Positions 1-8,644 of a DNA stretch of 64,000 nt are shown piece by piece. Position 1 is the first letter of the stretch. The number at the start of each line of letters is the position of its first letter. Below the pieces are notes generated by a model, which had not been told where the DNA came from, searched no databases, and saw only the letters and a program-made list of their open reading frames with translations. The position numbers and the translations under genes were made by a program. The stretch lies in assembly GCA_030434875.1 (NCBI GenBank), contig JAUISW010000001.1, forward strand, positions 569,501-633,500, read 5' to 3'. The DNA comes from Lachnospiraceae bacterium C1.1. GTDB taxonomy: Bacteria > Bacillota > Clostridia > Lachnospirales > Lachnospiraceae.

Positions 1-1
1 T

Positions 2-1204
2 CCGAGAAAGAGTTGGATGGGTTACAGAAATAAAAAAGGTCCGGCAGGAACAAGAAATCTTTTGGGAATCGTTACTACGGTACAGTGTACGGCAGGAGTT
101 CTCAAAGTGGCAGTTGAGCAGATAAAAAGGGAACTTCTTCCAAAGTATCCGAATGTAGATGATGTAGTAGCCGTCACACATCCTTATGGTTGTGGTGTAG
201 CAATCAATGCCCGAGATGCGCACATACCGATCCGTTCTATTAAAAATATTATACATCAGCCAAACTTCGGCGGAGAGATAATGGTCGTAGGACTCGGATG
301 CGAAAAACTTTCATATGACAGAGTTCTTACTGAAGAAGAGAACATTCCTGAAAATGTTTTAACTTTGCAGGATTTCAAAGGGCATGATGCCATGATGAAT
401 GCTATAATGGAGATGGCTGAAAAAAAATTAAAAAAACTCAATGAAAGAAAACGTGAAGAATTGCCTTTGTCTGAGCTTTTAATAGGCATGCAATGCGGTG
501 GTTCCGATGCCTTTAGTGGTGTTACAGCAAACCCAAGTGCCGGATATGCAGCCGATATGCTTGTAAAAGGCGGAGCTACTGTCATGTTCAGTGAAGTTAC
601 GGAATTTCGTGACGGTGTTAAAATGCTGGCTGCAAGATGCACTGATGCAGAGTCCAGAGATAAGCTTGCCTACGAGCTTGGTTGGTACGATAAATATCTG
701 GATGATGGTGGTGTCGACAGAGATGCAAATCCTACGCCCGGTAATAAGGCCGGAGGACTTTCAAATATAGTTGAAAAGGCTATGGGTTCTATTGCAAAAT
801 CCGGAACAAGTCCTATAGTAGAAGTAATAGGACCCGGAGAAAAGCCATCAAAGAAGGGGCTCATATGTGCATGTACACCTGCAAGTGACATTGTCTGTGG
901 CCCATGTCAGGTTGCCAGTGGAATCGGCCTGCAGGTCTTCATGACAGGCAGAGGAACACCTTATGGACTTGACATCGCACCTGTGATAAAAGTTTGCAGT
1001 CGTAATGAAATGAAAGAGCGCTGGTTTGACATGATAGATATATCTGCCGGTGATGTAGCAACAGGAGAAGCAGGCATAGCCGATGTGGGAAACGAGATAT
1101 TTAATATGATCATTGACGTAGCAAGCGGTGTTAAAAAGCCTTACAGTGATCAGTATGGCTTCCATAACGATATGTGCATATTTAATCCGGCACCTATTAC
1201 GTGA
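2..1204 (+). CDS. garD: Galactarate/altronate dehydratase, C-terminal part (5' end outside window)
   Basis: This is the large C-terminal domain of the UxaA/GarD sugar-acid dehydratase family, which removes water from galactarate or altronate in hexuronate catabolism. The reading frame is open from the first codon at base 2, so the gene is cut by the window edge. Complete members are about 500 residues and carry an N-terminal SAF domain that would lie upstream. The [13 protein letters not shown] block near the start and the ending FNPAPIT are typical of the family, the ending being closest to GarD. Conserved Cys residues (HPYGCG, GLGCEK, MQCGGSD) fit the metal-dependent active site. The next gene starts 23 bases downstream, suggesting an operon. 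Galactarate versus altronate specificity cannot be decided from this fragment. Confidence 0.82.
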   Translation, partial: PRKSWMGYRNKKGPAGTRNLLGIVTTVQCTAGVLKVAVEQIKRELLPKYPNVDDVVAVTHPYGCGVAINARDAHIPIRSIKNIIHQPNFGGEIMVVGLGCEKLSYDRVLTEEENIPENVLTLQDFKGHDAMMNAIMEMAEKKLKKLNERKREELPLSELLIGMQCGGSDAFSGVTANPSAGYAADMLVKGGATVMFSEVTEFRDGVKMLAARCTDAESRDKLAYELGWYDKYLDDGGVDRDANPTPGNKAGGLSNIVEKAMGSIAKSGTSPIVEVIGPGEKPSKKGLICACTPASDIVCGPCQVASGIGLQVFMTGRGTPYGLDIAPVIKVCSRNEMKERWFDMIDISAGDVATGEAGIADVGNEIFNMIIDVASGVKKPYSDQYGFHNDMCIFNPAPIT

Positions 1205-1227
1205 GGTATTTTAATTGGAGGGCAAAG

Positions 1228-2082
1228 ATGGAAAATGAGATCAAATTAAGAAATGGGATGCTTATGCCAAGACTGGGTATGGGAACCTGGTATATCGGAG
1301 AGGACAGAGCATCTGAGAAGGAAGAGATTGAAGCGATAAGAGCAGGACTTGATGCCGGGCAGAGTCTTATCGATACTGCTGAGATGTACGGAAACGGAGC
1401 TGCTGAAAGACTGGTGGGAAAAGCCATAGAAGGATATTCGAGAGATAAGCTATTTCTTGTATCAAAGGTACTGCCTTATAATGCAGGAAGGAAAAACATA
1501 TTCGACAGCCTCGAGGCAAGCCTTAAGAGAATGGGTACCGACTACCTTGATCTCTATTTACTTCACTGGATCGGTTCCGTGCCGTTCGAAGAAACGGTTG
1601 AATGCATGGAGAAAATGGTAAAAGACGGCAAGATCCGCTCGTGGGGTGTTTCTAATTTTGATACATCTGATATGAAGGAACTTTTTGATATAGAAAATGG
1701 AACAAATTGTGTAGTAAATCAGGATCTGTATCATTTAGGTTCAAGGGGAATAGAATTTGATCTGCTTCCCTGGATGAGGGAGAATAATGTCGCACTAATG
1801 GCATATTGTCCGCTGGCACAGGGCGGAGATCTGAGAAGTGAGCTTTTGAGCAATGAATCTGTCAAGAATGTCGCTTCAAAGCATGGAATTAGCGAGATAC
1901 AGACTTTGCTGGCATTTGTCCTGCATGAGAAAAATGCCATAGCGATCCCAAGAAGCGGAAAGAAAGAACATGTTCTCGCTAACTGGGAGGTAAGAAATAT
2001 TGAACTTGATGAAGAAGATATGGATCTTTTGAATAGGGCATATCCAAAGCCAAACAGAAAAATGCATCTGGATGTTGTATAA
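1228..2082 (+). CDS. Aldo/keto reductase
   Basis: This is an NAD(P)H-dependent oxidoreductase of the aldo/keto reductase superfamily, about 284 residues, which is normal length. The TIM-barrel landmarks are present: LGMGTW near the N-terminus, IDTAEMYGNG with the catalytic Asp and Tyr, VSKVLP with the catalytic Lys, YLLHW with the catalytic His, and WGVSNFD. The ATG at 1228 is preferred because GGAGGG lies at 1217-1222. An upstream in-frame GTG at 1201 would overlap the dehydratase stop and has no ribosome binding site. The gene follows the sugar-acid dehydratase gene and may reduce a related aldehyde or keto sugar; the substrate is inference. A terminator hairpin follows the stop. Confidence 0.88.
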   Translation: MENEIKLRNGMLMPRLGMGTWYIGEDRASEKEEIEAIRAGLDAGQSLIDTAEMYGNGAAERLVGKAIEGYSRDKLFLVSKVLPYNAGRKNIFDSLEASLKRMGTDYLDLYLLHWIGSVPFEETVECMEKMVKDGKIRSWGVSNFDTSDMKELFDIENGTNCVVNQDLYHLGSRGIEFDLLPWMRENNVALMAYCPLAQGGDLRSELLSNESVKNVASKHGISEIQTLLAFVLHEKNAIAIPRSGKKEHVLANWEVRNIELDEEDMDLLNRAYPKPNRKMHLDVV

Positions 2083-2094
2083 ATCGGTTTGTAA

Positions 2095-2130
2095 AAAGGA
2101 ATCTGCATTTCGCTACAGGTTCCTTTTTTT
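2095..2130 (+). terminator. Rho-independent terminator after the aldo/keto reductase gene
   Basis: An AAAGGAA arm with CTG is matched by CAG and TTCCTTT, followed by a run of seven T. It sits 13 bases after the aldo/keto reductase stop codon. Confidence 0.85.
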
Positions 2131-2133
2131 GAT

Positions 2134-2218
2134 TTCGCCTGTTGCGCCGTTCGTTTTATCTGTTTCCAACGAGAGCGTTCCTCGTAGGAACTTTGATGCG
2201 AACGGCGTAACAAGCGAA
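2134..2218. repeat. Dispersed inverted-repeat element, copy A
   Basis: The ends are TTCGCCTGTTGCGCCGTTCG and, inverted, CGAACGGCGTAACAAGCGAA, so the copy has 20-bp imperfect arms. The centre holds the short palindrome GTTCCTCGTAGGAAC. Closely similar sequence recurs at 12799-12842 (inverted), 23620-23669 and 29712-29771, always between genes. No coding potential is visible. It is probably a REP-like or non-autonomous mobile element. Confidence 0.8.
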
Positions 2219-2286
2219 GACTCGAAAACCCGAAGTCCCGAAAAATAAAACCTGTTTTGTGATGCATAGTTCTGATCTAATAAGCT

Positions 2287-3960
2287 TTAGAACTCTAAAA
2301 CGATGAAATCGTAAGAATTAAGGGATAATACACCAGCCTCATAGTTTATTTGAGGATTATTTGAAAGAAGCAGTTTCTTAAACGGAATATCAGTTTTTAT
2401 TGAAAGAGCCTGATCCTGATAATTTGCAGCGACCAGGATGTTTTTATCTGATTTTAAGGTATATGCAAGGAAATTTCTGATGTTTTCATTCCAGGGCTCG
2501 AATTTACCGTAAACAAAAGTCTCACTGTATTCAGGATTTTTTCTGAGTTTTATGAGCTTCTTATAAAAACTGAAAACAGAGTCCGGATCTTTCTGTTGTT
2601 TTTCAAGGTTGATCTTTGTGTAATTAGGATTAACCTTTAGCCATGGTGTGGAATTGCTGAAACCTGCATTATTGGCAGATGACCACTGGAAGGGCGTTCT
2701 GGCATTATCTCTTGAACGCAGGGATAAGAGCTTTAATGCTTCTTTCGCTGAAAGACCGTCTTCGATGGCTCTCTTATATATGTCAGAATTAGCACAGTCA
2801 TCAAGCTCATCAAGGCTCTTTACTTCGGCAAGATTTTCCATACCTATTTCCTGACCCTGATAAATAAATGGAATTCCCGGTCTCAAAAAATAAACTCCGG
2901 CAAGCATTTTTTTGCTTTTATCAGATAAATCTTCTGAAGCTATATATCTTGAGACACCTCTTGGTTCATCGTGATTTTCTATAATGTTGGAGAGCAATCC
3001 AATATTCTCAACACGCTTTTGAGCATTAAAAAGAGCATGTTTATATTTTTCTGCAAGATCTTCTACGGGCTTGACCGTGGAAACCGGACTTTCATCAATG
3101 AAAGTTGTTGAGAAATCAAACATAGTCGAGAAATATCCGTTATCACCGATAAAAAGAGGAAGATCAGAATCCTTCTCATTAAAGACTTCACCAACAGTGA
3201 AAGCATCATGTTTTCTGAAACATTCGTCGGCCATTTCATTAAGAAATTCTCCAATCCCATGAGCCTCTTTCAGCATATTGTCGATAGAAGAGAGTCCGTC
3301 AGCTCTGTCAGCAGGATAATCGCTGAAAGGAAGTTTCTTTTTGATATTAATGATAGCATCGATTCGAAAGCCTTCGATTCCCTTATCCAGCCACCAGTTG
3401 ATCATTTTGTAGATTTCTTTTCTTAAAAGGGGGTTCTCCCAGTTTAGATCAGGCTGTTTTTTGTGAAACACATGCAGGTAAATTTTATCGTCGTGTCCCG
3501 GAAGAAAGTCCCAGCATGAGCCGCCAAAATAGCTCCTCCAGTTACAGGGGAGTTTGTCACCTTTTTTATAATCTTCTATGTAGAAAAATTTTCCAAAGGG
3601 ACCATCGGGATCTTTGATCGCCTTTTGAAACCATTCGTGTTCATCTGAGCAATGATTAACGACAAGATCCATTACAATTCCGATATTCCTTTTCCTGCCC
3701 TCTGCGATCAGCTCATCCAGGTCACCAATAGTTCCGAAACGGGGATCTATATTGTAATAGTCTGATATGTCATATCCCTGATCGGCAAGCGGAGAGCAGT
3801 AAACAGGAGAAAGCCAGACAAGGTCTATGCCAAGCTCCTTCAGATAGTCGAGTTTGCTGATTATTCCCCTTATATCACCTATTCCGTCAGAGTTTGAATC
3901 ATAAAAGCTTTTTGGATAAATCTGATATGCGATTTTGTTATGCCACCATTTTTTTACCAT
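2287..3960 (-). CDS. GH13 alpha-glucosidase (oligosaccharide alpha-glucosidase)
   Basis: This is a cytoplasmic glycoside hydrolase of family 13, subfamily 31 type, 557 residues and without a signal peptide. It should release glucose from short alpha-glucosides. The barrel motifs are in order: DLVVNHCSDEH near residue 100, GFRID with nucleophile D201, TVGEV with acid/base E258, and IENHDEPR with the transition-state Asp near 331. The residue after the nucleophile is Ala. In characterised enzymes Val at this position goes with alpha-1,6 preference, so an alpha-1,4 or other preference is suggested but not proven. A good ribosome binding site (AGGAGG) precedes the ATG. It is transcribed away from the LacI-type gene and shares the operator-bearing intergenic region with it. 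Confidence 0.9.
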   Translation of the reverse strand: MVKKWWHNKIAYQIYPKSFYDSNSDGIGDIRGIISKLDYLKELGIDLVWLSPVYCSPLADQGYDISDYYNIDPRFGTIGDLDELIAEGRKRNIGIVMDLVVNHCSDEHEWFQKAIKDPDGPFGKFFYIEDYKKGDKLPCNWRSYFGGSCWDFLPGHDDKIYLHVFHKKQPDLNWENPLLRKEIYKMINWWLDKGIEGFRIDAIINIKKKLPFSDYPADRADGLSSIDNMLKEAHGIGEFLNEMADECFRKHDAFTVGEVFNEKDSDLPLFIGDNGYFSTMFDFSTTFIDESPVSTVKPVEDLAEKYKHALFNAQKRVENIGLLSNIIENHDEPRGVSRYIASEDLSDKSKKMLAGVYFLRPGIPFIYQGQEIGMENLAEVKSLDELDDCANSDIYKRAIEDGLSAKEALKLLSLRSRDNARTPFQWSSANNAGFSNSTPWLKVNPNYTKINLEKQQKDPDSVFSFYKKLIKLRKNPEYSETFVYGKFEPWNENIRNFLAYTLKSDKNILVAANYQDQALSIKTDIPFKKLLLSNNPQINYEAGVLSLNSYDFIVLEF

Positions 3961-3970
3961 AAAATCCTCC

Positions 3971-3993
3971 TATTGATCGACAGTTCCTAAGTT
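3971..3993 (-). repeat. Single end of the second inverted-repeat family
   Basis: Read on the minus strand, CTTAGGAACTGTCGATCAAT matches the ends of the elements at 7039-7134 and 8538-8614. No matching second end is seen nearby, so this is probably a decayed copy. It lies just upstream of the first glucosidase start. Confidence 0.5.
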
Positions 3994-4017
3994 AAGAAAA
4001 AAACTACCACAAATTTG

Positions 4018-4046
4018 TTGACAGGTAAATAAGTTATGCGTATAAC
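4018..4046 (+). promoter_or_regulatory. Promoter of the LacI-type regulator gene
   Basis: TTGACA at 4018-4023 and TATAAC at 4041-4046 are separated by 17 bases. The operator-like palindrome at 4031-4048 covers the -10 region, which is the arrangement expected for autorepression. Confidence 0.75.
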
Positions 4047-4048
4047 TT
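4031..4048. promoter_or_regulatory. Candidate LacI-family operator 1
   Basis: AAGTTATGCGTATAACTT is an 18-bp palindrome with one mismatched pair and a central CG, as is usual for LacI-family operators. Nearly the same sequence occurs at 5270-5287 and a shorter relative at 5217-5230. All three lie around the regulator gene, which makes that regulator the obvious candidate to bind them. Confidence 0.72.
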
Positions 4049-4060
4049 TAATCATAGACA

Positions 4061-4119
4061 CAAAAGCAGTTACTATTCAGTTGACAGCCTAGCTGATAAC
4101 TGAATTGTAACCAAAAGCA
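4061..4119. mobile_element. 43-bp palindromic miniature element with 8-bp target duplication
   Basis: Bases 4069-4111 form a near-perfect hairpin: GTTACTATTCAGTTGACAGC, a 3-base loop CTA, then the inverted arm ending TTGTAAC (about 17 of 20 pairs). The direct repeat CAAAAGCA abuts both sides (4061-4068 and 4112-4119), which indicates insertion with target duplication. The end GTTACTATTCA resembles GTTACTGTTCA of the element at 52602-52748. It lies between the regulator's promoter and its start codon, so it is predicted to form a hairpin in the mRNA leader. Confidence 0.75.
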
Positions 4120-4165
4120 TTACAGGCTCGCATCTGAACAGTAAAAAGAAAAAGGGGGCATGCAA

Positions 4166-5173
4166 ATGGTCAGGATAAAGGATATAGCAGAAAAATGCGG
4201 GGTAAGCACAGCTACGGTCTCTTATGTGCTTCACGGCAGGAATGATAAGGTATCCAAAGAAGTGAGGAAAAGAATAGAGGCAGAGATCAAGGAGAGCGGG
4301 TACATCTCAAATCAGTCGGCACTTTCCCTTGTAAGCAGAAATTCAGGTCTTATCGGTATCGCAGTCATGAATCATAGCGATAATAAGAATATAATGGCAG
4401 ACCCGTATTTCGGGATACTGTTCTCATATCTGGAAAGATATTTCAGAAAAAATGACAAATATATTCTGGTCCTGCTTGACCAGTCACCCGAGGTAATAGT
4501 AAGAGATGCCAGAAGATGGAATCTTGACGGGCTTATACTGTGCAATCATCTGAAAGAGATGATGATAGAAATCAGCAGCCAGTTTCTTAAACCTATCGTT
4601 ACGATCGATGCTTCGTTTGTTTATGAATATGACAAGCTTGTGCAGGTTTTCATAGATGATTTTAATGGCGGTTACTTGATGGGACAGTATTTTCTGGAAA
4701 TCGGGCATAAAAAAGTTGCAATGCTGGATGACAGTGACCTTGAGGTCAACAGGCACAGATGGAGAGGGTTCAGACAGGCATACATGGAACGCGGGATTGT
4801 GCTCGGGGAGGAAGCGCATTTCATAATAGATATCGATAAAGAAAAGTTCAAGGATGGACTGAAAAGGATTTACCCTGATATAAAGAACTATACAGCTGTA
4901 TTCTGTGTATCAGATAACTACGCGCTGCAGCTGATCAATTATCTTACAAAGAAAGGGATAAAAGTACCCGATGACATTTCGGTGTCGGGATATGATGATA
5001 TTTCGTTTTCAGGTATTTCGATTCCGGAGCTGACAACAATAAGGCAGAATGTGGAGGAAAAGGCGGCAGCTGCTGTAAAAAGCATGATGCAGATGATAGA
5101 GGGAAAGAAGGTTAAACATAATATCAAGCTTCCTGTAGAACTTATTGTTAGAAATTCCTGTCGTCCATTGTAA
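4166..5173 (+). CDS. LacI-family transcriptional regulator
   Basis: This is a DNA-binding repressor of about 335 residues, normal for the LacI/GalR family. The N-terminal helix-turn-helix is IKDIAEKCGVSTATVSYVLHG, followed by the hinge and a periplasmic-binding-protein-like effector domain ending with SVSGYDD and TTIRQNVEE. ATG 4166 is preferred over ATG 4160 because it sits 7 bases after AAAGGGGG; the 4160 codon is almost inside that site. The gene lies between two alpha-glucosidase genes and is surrounded by three related operators, so it probably controls this alpha-glucoside locus and itself. The inducer is unknown. Confidence 0.92.
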   Translation: MVRIKDIAEKCGVSTATVSYVLHGRNDKVSKEVRKRIEAEIKESGYISNQSALSLVSRNSGLIGIAVMNHSDNKNIMADPYFGILFSYLERYFRKNDKYILVLLDQSPEVIVRDARRWNLDGLILCNHLKEMMIEISSQFLKPIVTIDASFVYEYDKLVQVFIDDFNGGYLMGQYFLEIGHKKVAMLDDSDLEVNRHRWRGFRQAYMERGIVLGEEAHFIIDIDKEKFKDGLKRIYPDIKNYTAVFCVSDNYALQLINYLTKKGIKVPDDISVSGYDDISFSGISIPELTTIRQNVEEKAAAAVKSMMQMIEGKKVKHNIKLPVELIVRNSCRPL

Positions 5174-5216
5174 AAAATCAACAAAAATATATATGCAAAA
5201 CTATAATAATTTGATA

Positions 5217-5230
5217 GTTATATGCATAAC
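5217..5230. promoter_or_regulatory. Candidate LacI-family operator 2 (half-conserved)
   Basis: GTTATATGCATAAC keeps the outer GTTAT and ATAAC halves of the stronger sites at 4031-4048 and 5270-5287 with a different centre. It lies about 40 bases upstream of the stronger site before the second glucosidase gene, so it could serve as an auxiliary operator. Confidence 0.5.
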
Positions 5231-5232
5231 CT

Positions 5233-5287
5233 TTGACAATTTGTCTCGTCTGCGTTAACGTTAATTCATAAGTTATTCGTATAACTT
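5233..5287 (+). promoter_or_regulatory. Promoter region and operator 3 before the second alpha-glucosidase
   Basis: TTGACA lies at 5233-5238, with a weak -10 candidate (TAACGT) 17 bases further at 5256. The palindrome AAGTTATTCGTATAACTT at 5270-5287 lies downstream of it and ends 18 bases before the start codon. The match to the site at 4031-4048 is 17 of 18. The -10 assignment is uncertain; the operator is clear. Confidence 0.62.
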
Positions 5288-5305
5288 CTATCTACGGAGG
5301 CAGAA

Positions 5306-6967
5306 ATGAAAAAAGACTGGTGGAAGGAAAGTGTAGTTTATCAGATATATCCCAGATCCTTCTGCGATTCGAATGCGGATGGGATCGGGGATCTGAACGG
5401 AATACGGAGCAAGCTTGATTATCTCCATGAGCTCGGGATAAACGTTATATGGCTAAGTCCGGTTTATAAGTCCCCCAATGATGATAATGGATATGATATT
5501 TCCGATTATCAGGACATAATGGATGAGTTCGGTGATCTTGAGGATTTTGACAGGCTTCTGAAAGAGGCGCATGAGCTGGGAATCAGGATAGTCATGGATC
5601 TGGTGGTGAATCACACATCGGACGAACACAAGTGGTTCATAGAGAGCAGGTCTTCTAAAGATAACGACAAAAGGGACTTTTATATATGGAGAGAGGGAAA
5701 GGACGGAAACCCTCCAAATAACTGGGGAAGCTGCTTTTCCGGCTCTGCATGGGAATATGATAAAACTACGGATATGTATTATCTGCATTGCTTTTCAAAG
5801 AAACAGCCAGACCTTAACTGGGACAATCCGAAGGTCAGGGATGAAGTCTTTAAGATGATGACCTGGTGGTGCGATAAGGGAATCGACGGATTCCGGATGG
5901 ATGTCATCTCAATGATATCAAAAAAAGAAGGACTTCCTGATGGAAAAGTAGAGGGCAATACAGAATATGGCAGTCTGGAAAATACGACAAACGGACCGCA
6001 TGTGCATGAATACCTGAAAGAAATGAACAGACGTGTTCTTTCAAAATATGACCTCATGACTGTAGGCGAGTGTGCCGGTGTCACAATTGAGGAAGCAAAG
6101 AAATATGCTTCACTTGATGGCTCGGAGCTTAATATGGTCTTTCAGTTTGAGCATGTGGATCTTGATTATGATGAAAACGGGAAATGGACAGAGAAAAGAT
6201 ATGATCTGGTCGAATTAAAAAAGAATTTGTCGAAATGGCAGACGGAGCTGGAGGGAACTGCATGGAATTCTCTTTTCTGGGATAATCACGACCAGCCGCG
6301 TATCGTATCAAGATTAGGCGATGAGTCAGCTCTTTCAGCAAAATGCATTGCTACGGTTCTGCATTTCATGAAGGGAACTCCATATATATATCAGGGAGAA
6401 GAGCTCGGAATGACAAACTGCAGGTTCGGATCCATAGACAACTGCAGGGACATAGAGGAAATAAACGCATATAAAGACCTTGTGGGAAGCGGCAGGATGT
6501 CAGCAGAGAAGATGATCGCAGGCATAGAGGCAAAAGGCCGGGACAATGCAAGAACTCCTATGCAGTGGAATGCATCTGAAAATGCAGGATTCACATCAGG
6601 AAAACCATGGATAATGGTAAATCCGAATTATAAGGAAATCAATGCGGAGGCAGAAATTAAAGATAAAAATTCAGTCTTTAATTATTACAGGGAGCTGGTA
6701 AGTCTTCGCAGAAACAGTGAATGGTCAGAATTGATCGTATATGGAAAATACAGGCTCCTTGATGAAAACAGCAGAGAGGTATTTTCATATACAAGAGAGC
6801 TGGAAGGCAGAAAGCTTTTCATCCTGTGTAATCTTACTGACAGAGAGATCGAATACTGCCCGGAGATCAGGGGCGCAGGTAAACTGCTGATATCTGATTA
6901 TGCTAATGCAGAACTAAAAGAAAAAATGATATTAGATAAATGGTTTGCAGCTGTCTGGGAGCTCTGA
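5306..6967 (+). CDS. malL: GH13 alpha-glucosidase, oligo-1,6-glucosidase type
   Basis: This is a cytoplasmic GH13_31 enzyme of 553 residues. The nucleophile is D199 in GFRMDVI, the acid/base E255 in TVGEC, and the third acid is D329 in DNHDQPR. Val directly after the nucleophile is the classical marker of alpha-1,6 preference (isomaltase and oligo-1,6-glucosidase), so isomalto-oligosaccharides or panose are likely substrates. The ribosome binding site GGAGG precedes the ATG. It is the first gene downstream of the LacI-type regulator gene and is preceded by two copies of its putative operator. The importer genes follow about 200 bases later, after an inverted-repeat element. Confidence 0.9.
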   Translation: MKKDWWKESVVYQIYPRSFCDSNADGIGDLNGIRSKLDYLHELGINVIWLSPVYKSPNDDNGYDISDYQDIMDEFGDLEDFDRLLKEAHELGIRIVMDLVVNHTSDEHKWFIESRSSKDNDKRDFYIWREGKDGNPPNNWGSCFSGSAWEYDKTTDMYYLHCFSKKQPDLNWDNPKVRDEVFKMMTWWCDKGIDGFRMDVISMISKKEGLPDGKVEGNTEYGSLENTTNGPHVHEYLKEMNRRVLSKYDLMTVGECAGVTIEEAKKYASLDGSELNMVFQFEHVDLDYDENGKWTEKRYDLVELKKNLSKWQTELEGTAWNSLFWDNHDQPRIVSRLGDESALSAKCIATVLHFMKGTPYIYQGEELGMTNCRFGSIDNCRDIEEINAYKDLVGSGRMSAEKMIAGIEAKGRDNARTPMQWNASENAGFTSGKPWIMVNPNYKEINAEAEIKDKNSVFNYYRELVSLRRNSEWSELIVYGKYRLLDENSREVFSYTRELEGRKLFILCNLTDREIEYCPEIRGAGKLLISDYANAELKEKMILDKWFAAVWEL

Positions 6968-7038
6968 GACGGAAAATGACCGGTTATTATCGGTTGACAG
7001 AACAGAACTGCAACAATGATCACTGTTAAGCCGGAGCG

Positions 7039-7134
7039 TAAGGAGCTGTTCATAAATAACTTGTAACTGTTCAGGTACTTCGAACATTTACACCGCCTCA
7101 AAGCCTACCGGCATATTTATGAACAGATCCTAAG
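7039..7134. repeat. Miniature inverted-repeat element, family 2, copy 1
   Basis: The left end GGAGCTGTTCATAAATA and the inverted right end GGATCTGTTCATAAATA match at 16 of 17 bases over a 92-bp unit. The interior contains GTAACTGTTCAGG, which also forms a hairpin arm at 36479. There is no ORF. It separates the glucosidase gene from the importer genes. No target duplication was recognised. Confidence 0.72.
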
Positions 7135-7169
7135 CTCTAAAAATATTTAAAGAAGGTGAGGTATATATT

Positions 7170-8504
7170 ATGAAAAGGAAAATTATTGCAGCAATTTTAA
7201 CGTGTGCAATGGCTGCAGGGCTTGTAGCCTGCGGAAGCACAGGCACACAGCAGGCAGGGAGCACTGAGAGTACAGGGGCAGGTGAGGATACATCAACCGG
7301 CGCTGCTTCCACAGGAACTTCACTCAGGCTTGTCAATGGCAAGATTGAGGTGGATTCCCAATTGAAAAAGCTTGCAGAAATGTATGAAAAGGAAACAGGA
7401 GTGCATGTCGAGATCGAGTCCATGGGAGGCGGAATCGATATTCAGGGCGAGCTGAAAGCATATTACCAGTCTGACAATATGCCGGATATGTTTGTTTGCG
7501 GCGGCGCTACTGATTTCGCAAACTGGGAGGGTCAGCTTCAGGATATGAGCGACCAGGCGTGGGTAAGTGATACTGACGCTGCCTACAAAAATGATGAAGG
7601 AGTGGTAGGCTTCCCTTATACCACAGAAGCTGTCGGGCTTGCCTATAACGCAGATATACTTGAAAAGGCAGGAATAGATCCGGCATCGATAACTGGTCCC
7701 GATTCCATGAAATCAGCATTTGAAAAACTCGACTCCATGAAGGACGAGCTTGGACTTACAGCAGTTATCGGATATTTTGCAGAGCCTGTTAATCTTTACT
7801 GGTCAACCGGTAACCATGTTTTTGCAAACTACCTTGATGCCGGTCTTGCAAGGGATGACAGCACGTATATCGATATGCTCAATGATGGCGGAAAACTTGA
7901 TGATGCCAGATTTGCAGATTTTGCTTCAATGATAGAGCTCTTTAACAAGTATTCTGATCCGGCTTTGCTTGTATCAGGAACCTATGACCAGCAGATCCTT
8001 AATTTCGCATCCGGAAAATATGCCTTTGTAACACAGGGTTCATGGATAGGTGCAACAATGACAGGTGATGATAAGGATGCATATGCAGAGGCAGGCAATT
8101 TTAAGTGCGGCATGGTTCCTTATGCTTTTCAGGAGGGAATCGATACTATCCTCACCAATTCACCCTCATGGTGGGCAGTGTACAAGGATGGAAATGTAGC
8201 AGAGGCTGAGGCATTCCTTCAGTGGCTCACAACAGATCCTGCACAGGAAGTTCTTGTAAACGAGGCAAGATTTATAAGCCCGTTCAAATCATGCAGCTAT
8301 GTTGCTTCTGATCCGTTTGCACAGACAATTTCAGATTATACCGCTTCAGGAAAGACATCTGCATGGCATTGGCTTAACATGAAGGAAGGCTATGCGCAGA
8401 ACTATACAGGTCAGGTATTTGCTGATTTCGCTGCAGGTTCAATGGATAAGGAAACCTTCATTTCCACATTCAAGCAGGTTACAGAGTCGGCATACGCACA
8501 GTAA
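7170..8504 (+). CDS. ABC transporter sugar-binding lipoprotein
   Basis: This is the extracellular solute-binding component (family 1, MalE-like) of a carbohydrate importer, 444 residues. A lipoprotein signal peptide is visible: a Lys/Arg start, a hydrophobic stretch, then GLVACGS with the lipidated Cys near residue 21, followed by a Ser/Thr/Gly-rich linker. The mature part shows the usual features of oligosaccharide-binding proteins, such as PDMFVCGGATD and GSWIGA. AAGGTGAGG precedes the start. Two permease genes follow, and alpha-glucosidases flank the set, so short alpha-glucosides are the expected cargo; that is inference from context. Confidence 0.92.
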   Translation: MKRKIIAAILTCAMAAGLVACGSTGTQQAGSTESTGAGEDTSTGAASTGTSLRLVNGKIEVDSQLKKLAEMYEKETGVHVEIESMGGGIDIQGELKAYYQSDNMPDMFVCGGATDFANWEGQLQDMSDQAWVSDTDAAYKNDEGVVGFPYTTEAVGLAYNADILEKAGIDPASITGPDSMKSAFEKLDSMKDELGLTAVIGYFAEPVNLYWSTGNHVFANYLDAGLARDDSTYIDMLNDGGKLDDARFADFASMIELFNKYSDPALLVSGTYDQQILNFASGKYAFVTQGSWIGATMTGDDKDAYAEAGNFKCGMVPYAFQEGIDTILTNSPSWWAVYKDGNVAEAEAFLQWLTTDPAQEVLVNEARFISPFKSCSYVASDPFAQTISDYTASGKTSAWHWLNMKEGYAQNYTGQVFADFAAGSMDKETFISTFKQVTESAYAQ

Positions 8505-8537
8505 TAGAATCATTTTTACGGTGGGGCGGCTGTGTAT

Positions 8538-8614
8538 TTAGGAGCTGTCGATAAATAATATGTGCAATTGCGCAGGATAAATTTTCAATAAGTTATTTAT
8601 CTGCAGTTCCTTAG
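8538..8614. repeat. Miniature inverted-repeat element, family 2, copy 2
   Basis: The left end TTAGGAGCTGTCGATAAATA is matched by the inverted right end AAGGAACTGCAGATAAATA over about 77 bp. The consensus is shared with 7039-7134 and with the lone end at 3971-3993. The element sits between the binding-protein gene and the first permease gene, where its hairpin could reduce read-through or protect the upstream mRNA end. Confidence 0.68.
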
Positions 8615-8644
8615 CCCCGCCGTCAATAGAAACGGGAGACTATC

